DNA of 64,000 bases from Deuterostichococcus epilithicus (taxonomy: Eukaryota > Chlorophyta > Trebouxiophyceae > Prasiolales > Stichococcaceae). The notes under the pieces were generated by a model. The model worked only from the letters and a program-made list of their open reading frames with translations, was not told where the DNA came from and made no database searches. The stretch's first letter is position 1. Each line of letters opens with the position of its first letter. The stretch is from the NCBI GenBank assembly GCA_033439295.1, contig JAVTLE010000017.1, positions 496,001 to 560,000 on the forward strand, in the 5' to 3' direction. Below are positions 56,501-64,000 of the stretch, piece after piece. The position numbers and the translations under genes were made by a program.

Positions 56501-56930
56501 GGCTGGCGGCCGCTTCATGTCGCCGCCGTCTGCCAGGTCTTGGGCAGACCCGGCCGGGGGCATGCCCGGCTTCCTGCCTTTGCCTTTGGCAGCGGGCCTG
56601 CCCAGTAATGGTTGCACCATACACAGGGCGCCTGGTGGCGCAGCACAGACTCATGGGGAGATCTACTGCCGGGGGCTCGCCTACGCAGCCAGACGGAACG
56701 ACGCGACCTTGCGGTACTTGGAACTGAAATCTGAGGGAAGGAACCCCCGCGGCACGCCGCCGGTTAGCGCTCGGAACTGCAGAATATGCTCCTTCTGGGC
56801 GCTGGAACTGTGGCGCCGCATGAGGTTGGTATTTTTGGAACCGTTTGTGGGCACTGCAACTCAGGCAGTCACACGTGTAACACGCATCAAGTTGGCTGCG
56901 TCTTCGTCCGCCGTTCGGCCACTGGTGTGA
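50508..56930 (+). CDS. Secreted right-handed beta-helix protein, Pmp-like repeats
   Basis: Exons: 50508-50739, 51006-51152, 51410-51577, 51877-52050, 52526-52683, 52909-53061, 53518-53634, 54016-54119, 54449-54635, 55029-55130, 55417-55512, 55767-55901, and a last exon from 56289. The first twelve are in phase and encode 591 residues. The start MRGGHRLAGLLALALVASQL is a signal peptide, followed by an Ala/Thr/Pro/Ser-rich linker. From exon 4 the protein is built of about 20-40 residue units with FxxN and GG(A/G)(I/L/Y) motifs (SEFSNLAG, TSFTGNTG, CTFAQNT, SSFSMNSAGAIGGG, SDFLNNTA, SIFVGNM, CIFADN), the signature of pectin-lyase-like beta-helices and chlamydial Pmp repeats. It is probably a cell-wall or extracellular protein. 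The 3' end is uncertain: the last exon stays open to TGA at 56928 but a TGTAA lies at 56876, so a short intron with an earlier stop (for example TAA near 56606) is possible. Confidence 0.78.
53309..53460 (+). repeat. Two echoes of beta-helix exon 53518-53634
   Basis: Segments beginning about 53309 and 53400 repeat the exon start (gccaccaacaatggcggcgc...cagcacctgggcggc) in decayed form, at spacings of about 91 and 118 bp, together with a copied acceptor. Confidence 0.8.
55645..55712 (+). repeat. Echo of beta-helix exon 55767-55901
   Basis: The intronic segment repeats the 'gttgccaccatcggcg.tg' start of the exon and its 'gctgccggcaccg' about 120 bp upstream. Confidence 0.7.
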
Positions 56931-57347
56931 CCAGCGTGCTTCGCCCATCATGTGCATGTGCGATTACATCACCTCTCGTAATCCCATGAAACTCGTTCAG
57001 ATGATGATTTGAAGACTGGTGGCGCAGTGTAGCGGCCTCCGCCAAACGCAGTTTGCAGCCTACGGAACCCCAAACCCGTACGCGAGTCTGCTCTATAACG
57101 CGAACGACTGCTCTGCACGGCCCTCGCAACATTGCACCTCAGCTGTCGCCGGCCGAACCGCGGTGGCTGGGCACATTGGCAGGAGCCGCATCCGCTCAAA
57201 GGCTGCCAGCCTAATGGAACACTGCTAGCTACTCTGCGGTGGCGACAGCCGTTCGCAAGTTCCTCTTCAGCAGCTTTGCGACCAGACTGCGGTAGCCTTC
57301 GAACGGCTGTGGCACCGCTGCAAATCGGGGACAGGTAGCCGCTCAGC
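56931..57347. other. Intergenic between beta-helix gene and syntaxin
   Basis: No supported exon. TGTAA at 56876-56880 marks a likely poly(A) site just upstream. The rest should be the syntaxin promoter and 5' UTR. Confidence 0.5.
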
Positions 57348-60300
57348 ATGAACGATCTTTTGGGAGCCGTCAAGGTGCGCGGACGCATGGAGGCGTGGCT
57401 GTGTAGGACGGCGGGCGCTGTGCCTGTACGCTGAACTCACCTGTCTGCTGCAGACAGCCAATCGCAGCAGGGTCTGACTTCCACCTGCTCGTTGTGCTCC
57501 CGTCATCAGTGCCGCATGCGATGGGCGACCCCAATTGGCGCTTCGGCAATCCATAAGGACCTTCAGATGTGCGATGCAAGTGGTGGCTGGACGAAGCGGC
57601 GGGACTGACGCCCATGGCTTGCACAAACCCGTCTGCGCATCAGAAGCTTCATCGCAGCGGTCGTGTGGCCCGCTACATGGCGCACTGCACCATGCCACAG
57701 CACTTGCTCGGCGCTCTTCGGATAGCTGATGCGCACGTTCGTGCAGGGCCGTGCAGGAGCCCAGCGCGCAGCACGTTTCTCCGGCTACCGGCTGCACACT
57801 CTGTGGAGTGCCGCGCCCAAACTGGTGTGTGCATGATCACAGGGCGGCAGGGCGCCGCCACCGCCGCCGGGATATGGCGATGGAGGCGTGCCGGGGGCGC
57901 CGCCGCAGGAGAGCCCGGACAAGAACCTGGACGACTTCTTCGGGCAGGTCGCTAACATCAAGGTGGGGTCCCTGCCGGAACCTCGGCAGGCACAGATGTG
58001 CTCTCGTAAGCGGATGTGCTATGGATATGGGCCATGCTCAGGAAACGAGAGCTTGGGCGGTGGAAGCGCTGCGCTGCACTGTGAGAGACCTCCGCTGCTG
58101 TCAGAGCGACATAACGGGGACCTGAACCATGGACCTCAGTCTGCTACAGCAGCAGCCGCCGCATGAAGCCGTGCCGTTGTGGGAAGCGCAACGATCTGTC
58201 GCATCTGACCCGCTCTGCTGCTGCGGTCCCTGCAGAAGTTCTGCACATTCGTAAGAGCCACGGCACGCTGCTGCGGCAGATGCTGGTGCCTGCTCTTATG
58301 CCTGATCTAACGATTGATGCGCTATTCTAAATTTTCTAATCTTTGGTTCAATCTCCGCAGAACCTGCTGGCGTCCATCCGCAAGAGCCAGGGCAAGCTGC
58401 AGGAGTCGCACGAGCGGTCCAAGGTCGTCACCCGCGGCGCCGACATGCGCACGCTGCGCGACGCCATGCAGGTAGGGCTTGCTTGTATATTCCAGAGTTT
58501 TATCTCCACAAGGCAGGTTCAAGGCAATGCCATGCGAGCGGGTTACAGGAACCGGCAGGCGGATTGGTGTGGTGCAGCCGTGACCTCCTGCTCCGGTCGC
58601 AGCGGTCTGCCATCCACACTTGCGTCGGCCTCCAGATTCGACAGCTGCACCACGCTTCAGGGGCGGAGCCGCAAGGGCCGGCCAGCTGTGGGTGTGTTCC
58701 TGGGGCGGGGCTGCCTGGCCGGTTCGTCGTCCTGATTCTGCGAGCCATGGCCGTGCATAATTTGCACGCCGGCAACATCCTCGGGGTTGAAAAGGACGGC
58801 GCATGTCTGCGGGGGTCGAGCCGCCGCAACCTCACAGAATCCGCGCTGTGCGGCCGCAGCAAGGAGTGTAAACACCTATAACCCCTGGGCCGCAGGGCGA
58901 CATCAACGAGGTAAACAAGACGGCGCACGTCATCAAGGCGCGGCTCGAGAAGCTGGACGGCGACAATGCCAAGGCGCTCAGGCAGCCGGTGCGCCCCTGT
59001 CTGGGAGGCAGCCACCTGCTGCTTGCATGAAGTGCCTTCATGCCTTAATGCTCAGGCGACAAAGCCAAGGCGCTCCGGCAGCCGGTGCGCCCTCAAGAGT
59101 CCAGGAGTGTGGGAGGGGGGGGGTGCTTCTTTTGAGAGATGGCTTCATGCCTTGGCGCTCAGGTGGCACGGCGTGCGTCACGCTGCATGACATGCATCTG
59201 CTTGCATGTCCGCGGCTTGCTTGTTGCTTGCGCTTGCCCTGCTCGTAGGCGACGCGCTGACCCGCAGTCGTCACAATCACCCAGCAACAGCGATGCTCTG
59301 AGCGCGAGCTAGCAGCGCCACTTGTCAGCAGGCCCTGGCGAGATACATGGTGCCTTTGTGCATGCATGAGGGGCTGCCATGAAGTCGAGAAAGATTGGTG
59401 CGGCTTTCATGCCGCGCTGCCAAAGGGGGACGGGCTGGGCACCGCCTGATACTGCTCCTGAAGCACAGGCGTAAATACAATTTTCCAACACCAGCATCAG
59501 CATGACAGGGGCAAATTTTGGTACAACTCCTGAGGCACAGCCATGATTACACTTTCCCAACGCTAACATCAGCACGAATGTCATGCTGTCGCAGGGCTGC
59601 GGGCCGGGCACCAGCAGCGAGCGCACGCGGACGGCCATCACGGCGGCGCTGCGCAAGAAGCTGCGCGACCTGATGGGCGAGTTCCAGCAGCTGCGGCAGC
59701 GCCTGCAGGACGAGTACAGGTGCGAAACAAGGGGGAGATAGTACATCTACAAGGAGTGGGTTTGAACGAAAGTGTCAGTGCACCCCGTTGGCGAGCTCCA
59801 GCAGCTGCGGCAGTGCCTGCAGGACGAGTGCAGGTGCGAATTATGGGGGTGAAACGCATGCGCAAGGGAAGGGATTCGACGAAAGCGCTGATGCAACCCG
59901 ATGGGCGAGCTCCGGCAGCTGCGCAGCGCCTGCAGGGTGCATGGATGTGTATGGGGGCTGCAGGCCTTGCACACGGGCATCGCTGGGGGTCTCATGCGGA
60001 ACGCATGCCAAAGCAACAGGAAAGTGGCTCTGAGCAAGTGGTCAGATGCATAAAGGTAGCGGGACGCCAGGTGACACTGCAGCGCCAAGTCATGCTGTAA
60101 AGCTCGGCAGGCCTCTAACTCACCGCGTGACGAGGTCGCGACGGCTGCACCCTGCACAGGGAGGTAGTGGAGCGGCGGGTGTACACCGTCACTGGGCAGC
60201 GCCCGGGCGAGGAGGAGGTCGAGCAGCTCATCGAGACGGGGGAGAGCGAGACCATCTTCCAGAAGGCCATCCTGGAGCAGGGGCGCGGCCAGGTGCGTGA

Positions 60301-61865
60301 AAGAAAGTCTGCAAACACTCGCAATGAAACAGTCCGCAGCTGTGGTCGGGGAGCCGCAGCAGCAACAGCCCGCACAGCATTCGACACGACGGGCGTCCTG
60401 AGGCAGGGCCGCTGCCGGGCGCGCCCGGAGCCGGACGTGCGGCCTGCCTTGCATCAGGCAGGGCCCGCGAGCGCCGGGGGGCTGTTACCATCGTGGCAGC
60501 AGACGTGGACATGAGCTGGGTGGCCGGATGGGCGGCACCCTGCAAGCCTCCAGCCGCGCCCAGGCAGCTGCCCGGGCTTGGCGGCAGCGTCCGTCCAAAA
60601 CTCTGTGCTCGACTCTGTCTCCGAACGCCGACTGCTACACCCTGCAATGCTACTGCCGCCCAGGTGGCGGACACGCTGGCGGAGATCCACGAGCGGCACG
60701 AGGCCGTGAAGGAGCTGGAGAAGAGCCTGCTGGACCTGCACCAGATCTTCCTGGTGCGTGCCCCGCCCGCCAGGGGTTTCAGGGTTCGTGTGGATATGGT
60801 TCTGAGGGTCAGCCAACCTTCGTGTGTGTCTCCGTTGGAGCTGTCCGCCTGCACCGGACCTTCCTGGCGCGCCGCCAGGGTTTCGGGCCCCTGCTGGGGC
60901 TTTGCCGCCGCAAGACCGCACCCGGATGTCTTCCTGCTTCTGCACCAGATTGTGCTCCGAGTTGCCCGATCGCGAGCTTCCTCGTGGAGGTGCTCTGGGA
61001 TTCAGCTGGGTGTTCGCCCTTCTGTTTTTCCCACTCATGGCCCATGAAACGGCTGCGCCGGTCTGCGCCCTGTGCTTCGCCGGCAAGCAGGGCGCACACG
61101 TGGGCCTGAGTGCGGCTCGCGACAGGGCTTGACAGCGCTTCAAGGCCTCTCAATTTTGACAACAGGGCTGCAGTGGACTCCTTCAGCTTTGTGCCCGAAC
61201 TTTCCTTGCGCATGCATCGCACAGGACATGGCGGTGCTGGTGGAGGCGCAGGGCGAGATGCTCGACAACATCGAGGCCCAGGTGCGAAGCCTCACCACGG
61301 CCTGCGTGCGTTTCCTTGCAGCCCCTAGTGGGAGTGGGTGGAACCCTAAAACCTCTGAAGCTCAGGCCCGCTTCCTGGTGCTGTGCCATGTCATGCCACA
61401 TTTTGGGCAGCTGCATGCACAGCGCCGCCTGCTGCCGCCAGCCTGGCCTCGGCTGCGCAGCGGCTCTGGTGACGTCGCCACGAGCAGTGCCTCAAACCTT
61501 CAAGCCTTGACCTGCCAGTCCGCACCACATACCCTGCAATTTCTCGGGCCTATGGTGTGCAGGTGGCGCGGTCAGTCGAGTATGTGCAGGCCGGCACAAC
61601 CGCCCTGGTGGACGCAAAAGTGAGTGTCTCACATTCCCGTCTCTCAGCATGCCAACTGCCGACAAGTCTACTGTCAACTGCCTTTAGGAAAGTGTTTACA
61701 TCATACATGGCACCGATGCCTCTTTCTCACGGATGTGCCCCCATCGTGCAGGTGCTCCAAAAGAAGACGCGGAAGCTGATGTGCTGCTTGCTCATCACCG
61801 CACTTATTATAGTAGCCATCGTAGCCGGCATCGTTGCGTGGCAGGTGCGCGCTGAGGATCTCTAA
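57348..61865 (+). CDS. Qa-SNARE, syntaxin of the plant SYP1 type
   Basis: Ten exons: 57348-57374, 57843-57962, 58361-58471, 58896-58988, 59595-59719, 60160-60292, 60664-60753, 61225-61281, 61563-61619, 61752-61865. All in phase, 927 nt, 308 aa. Start MNDLLGAVK, as in plant SYP1 syntaxins. [13 protein letters not shown] and [20 protein letters not shown] begin the Habc bundle. [20 protein letters not shown] leads to the SNARE motif: [61 protein letters not shown] basic stretch (KKTRK) precedes one C-terminal membrane anchor, [17 protein letters not shown]. It is a t-SNARE for vesicle fusion, probably at the plasma membrane or cell plate. Introns contain echoes at exons 4, 5 and 7. A paralogue follows in tandem. 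Confidence 0.92.
59050..59105 (+). repeat. Echo of syntaxin exon 4 donor edge
   Basis: The segment repeats 'gccaaggcgctc.ggcagccggtgcgccc' from the end of exon 58896-58988 about 85 bp downstream. Confidence 0.75.
59675..59948 (+). repeat. 114-bp tandem triplication across the exon 5 donor
   Basis: The motif 'gcgag(t/c)tcc.gcagctgcg' starts at 59677, 59791 and 59905, exact 114-bp steps. The first copy is the working end of exon 5 and its GT donor; the second and third are decayed and intronic. The copied block includes about 70 bp of intron. Confidence 0.88.
60840..60965 (+). repeat. Two echoes of syntaxin exon 7 donor edge
   Basis: Copies of 'cctgcaccagatcttcctggtgcg' occur in decayed form at about 60847-60875 and 60930-60963, 110 and 195 bp downstream of the real exon end at 60753. 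Confidence 0.7.
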
Positions 61866-62856
61866 ATTCGCTTATTTGGCTTGAGGGTCGTCTTGAGTTC
61901 CACTCTGCACTTTGCAGTTTACATCTGCCATGTGCATTTCATCAATCCTCTCCTCACATTCTCAAGGTGTGTTCCTGGCAGGTCACAAAGTGAGACAGGC
62001 GCCGAGCCACCGAGGCCTCACGGCGCACCTTGCTGTCGGCTCAGGTCACGAAGAAGTGACGGCGGCAGCACAGCTGGCCACGAGGGCAACCCTGCCCGCG
62101 CCACGGCTGGTGTCCAGCAGGCGTCGCGTTACCATGCGATGAAATTCGGCACTTGCCGCCTCGGCGCGCCGCCGCCTGTCGGGGTTGCGGCACCAGGCGG
62201 CCACAACATGTCGGTATCAGGTGCAGCGAGACGCACGCGAGCGGTGCTGCATTGGCAGTCCGGGCGACACAGGCGGCGGCGGGCGCCTGCGCACACGCGG
62301 CGCCGACTAAGCTGCCAGCACGATGGGGCTGGAATCTCTGCAAGCGTGGCCGCAGCCGTGGGGTGAAGAACGTCCATTCCTGTGGGGACTGCAATACGGT
62401 GTGGCTGGACATTAGTCGAAACCGCAAATTGTGGGTGCAGTCTATATATCTGTCACAGCAGTGCTGTCTGGGGGAGACCAGTCACAGGTGGAGCTGTTCA
62501 CAAACATAGCTAGGGGCACCGTGGGACACCATGTCGGTTCACATCTGTGCCTTGTTTTGGTGTTGCTTTGATCCGTAGGGAGTGGTCGATAGCAACAAAC
62601 ATTCGCGGACGGGCTGTGTGAGCGCTTGCCATTTCACAAGCCCACTTCTGGGGACCGCCGACTGAATTTCTGGTGGCAGCTCCGATCCGGAATGCCATCA
62701 TGAGCCAGATGTCGATTCTGGAGTTTGAAAGCTTGAGGAGTCGTTCTTCTCCAAGGCCCCAAAGCCGAGCCTGTTAGGCCTGCATCCACACTGGTGCTCA
62801 GACAATACGCGTGACCCTTATTCAGCTCGCAATGTGCAGAGGCCTTGAACAACAGG
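61866..62856. other. Intergenic between tandem syntaxin genes
   Basis: No supported exon. Holds the 3' flank of the first syntaxin gene and the promoter of the second. Composition is non-coding. Confidence 0.5.
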
Positions 62857-63910
62857 ATGAACGACCTTCTCAGCATCGTGCAGGTGATTGCAGTCGCATG
62901 CATGCGACGCCTGGCACGCAGGTGCTGCTGAGTGTGCATCTGCAATTGTAGTCATGTCCTGGCGTCGAAAGTCTGGCAGGACCTTCACACTCAACGTACT
63001 GATGTATTGTGCAGCCTCTCTACTGAAAGCAATGCCTCCTCACCATGCGCATGGAGAGCCACCCACGTCTCCAATGCTGTCCATCACACACCCGCGTCAC
63101 ATGGGCTACCAGTGGTCATGGCATCAGGAAAGATCAAGTTTGACTGCCACTACCACCACAGCAATGGGCTTAGTGCAACGCTGAGGTTGATGCGCGGCAG
63201 GGAAACAGACTCGACTCTATGCTGCCGGCGTCTGATGGGAGCGGCGGCACGCCCGTTGGCGGCGGCACCGCCGCCGGCGCCAATGCGACTCCAGGCGCAG
63301 CAGTAGGTGCCGGCGCCCCCCCTGGCGACCTTGACGGCTTCTTTGCGCAGGTCGCTGACATCAAGGTGGGCAGGAGCATTGCCTCTATTGAGGGCAATGT
63401 GGAACCTATCCGCATCAGACAATGCGCGGGCAGCTGGACGACTGAACGAGTGCCGCACTGATGCGAAGCCTGCCCGCAACCCATGCATTGCCTGGCACAG
63501 CTGTTCTAAGTGCGCCGCCGCCAGGCGCATGGGCTGCCGCAATGCACCCTGTGATGGCCAGGCGGCTGGGTAGGCAGCTTCGGGACACACACAATCGGCG
63601 CGTAAACACGACAGCAGAGATGTCAAATCGGATGCAGATTTCTGCTCCCCACCGGACCGCAAGATCTGTTGCTGGATAATTGGCAGGATCCAGGCGGCGG
63701 TAACAAACTCAGGACAGGAGCAGGGCATGCATGATCTCAGCCGCTTCTTGGCACATGCTGATTGACGGGGCAGTACTGGATGCTGGATGCTGGCTGCAGG
63801 AGGTGCTGCTGGACATCCGGCGGGGGCAGGCGGCGCTGCAGGCGGCGCACGAGCGGTCGCAGGTGGTGACGCGGGATGCCGACATGCGCGCCATCCGGCA
63901 GGACATGCAG
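62857..63910 (+). CDS. Second Qa-SNARE (syntaxin), 5' part, cut by window end
   Basis: Three exons: 62857-62883, 63201-63365, 63800-63910, in phase, 101 codons. Starts MNDLLSIVQ, parallel to MNDLLGAVK in the upstream gene. Exon 1 (27 nt) and exon 3 (111 nt) have the same lengths as the paralogue. Exon 2 has a Gly/Ala/Pro-rich insert and then DLDGFFAQVADIK, matching [13 protein letters not shown]. Exon 3 reads EVLLDIRRGQAALQAAHERS and TRDADMRAIRQDMQ. The SNARE motif and anchor lie beyond the window. After exon 3 the intron would start GC (cag|gcgact), where the paralogue has GT. Either this is a GC-AG intron or the exon runs on. Confidence 0.82.
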
Positions 63911-64000
63911 GCGACTGCACTAATATCGCCTATGAAACGTCAAACGCTGAAACAAATCTGGTTGAATACGGCAGCAGCAGGCTGTCTCTTCTGCTCTAGC

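Noticed and set aside
1-64000. Transposons, LTR or viral relics, tRNA or rRNA genes
   Set aside because: No reverse transcriptase, integrase, transposase or capsid-like reading, no long terminal repeats and no cloverleaf or rRNA core were recognised by eye. A profile scan could still find small or decayed ones.

Overview
The window looks like a nuclear contig from a green alga (Chlorophyta, probably Trebouxiophyceae). The evidence is GC-rich coding sequence with G/C-ending codons, intron-dense genes of up to 15 exons, TGTAA-type poly(A) motifs, CCCTAAA-type (plant/algal) telomere-like tracts inside introns, and plant-like protein families. No bacterial operons, tRNAs, rRNAs, CRISPR arrays or recognisable transposons or viral elements were seen. 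Exon models were built by hand by matching splice phases. Most close perfectly (total length divisible by three, every junction in phase), which is the main support for the gene calls.

Layout: (1) 3' part of a coiled-coil protein gene (+, ends 1421). (2) A mitochondrial ribosome-associated protein of the Bot1p/plant 'GAMYB-binding' type (-, 2418-6921). (3) A long disordered/coiled-coil orphan (-, 7937-14517). After a 2-kb divergent promoter region come (4) an armadillo-repeat gene (+, 16548-19201) and (5) an ankyrin/coiled-coil gene (+, 19494-27127), which may be one fused gene. (6) A small two-exon acidic orphan (+, 27939-28810). (7) alpha-SNAP (+, 29626-33385). (8) NAD kinase (-, 35091-39359). 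(9) A zinc-ribbon-repeat protein (+, about 40820-41447, 5' end unresolved). (10) A MAK/MHK-type protein kinase with a poly-Q tail (-, 42320-49091). (11) A secreted right-handed beta-helix protein (+, 50508 to about 56.9 kb). (12) and (13) Two tandem Qa-SNARE (syntaxin) genes (+, 57348-61865 and 62857 onward, the second cut by the window end).

Three genes (alpha-SNAP and the two syntaxins) act in SNARE-mediated vesicle fusion. The rest have no obvious shared pathway, so this is ordinary eukaryotic gene order rather than a functional cluster.

The most striking signal is genome-architectural. Introns throughout the window contain decayed tandem copies ('echoes') of the neighbouring exon edge together with its splice junction, typically 1-3 copies at a spacing of about 90-165 bp. 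The clearest case is an exact 114-bp period, three copies, at 59675-59948. Short telomere-like tracts (AACCCTNAACCC type) also recur next to intron acceptors.
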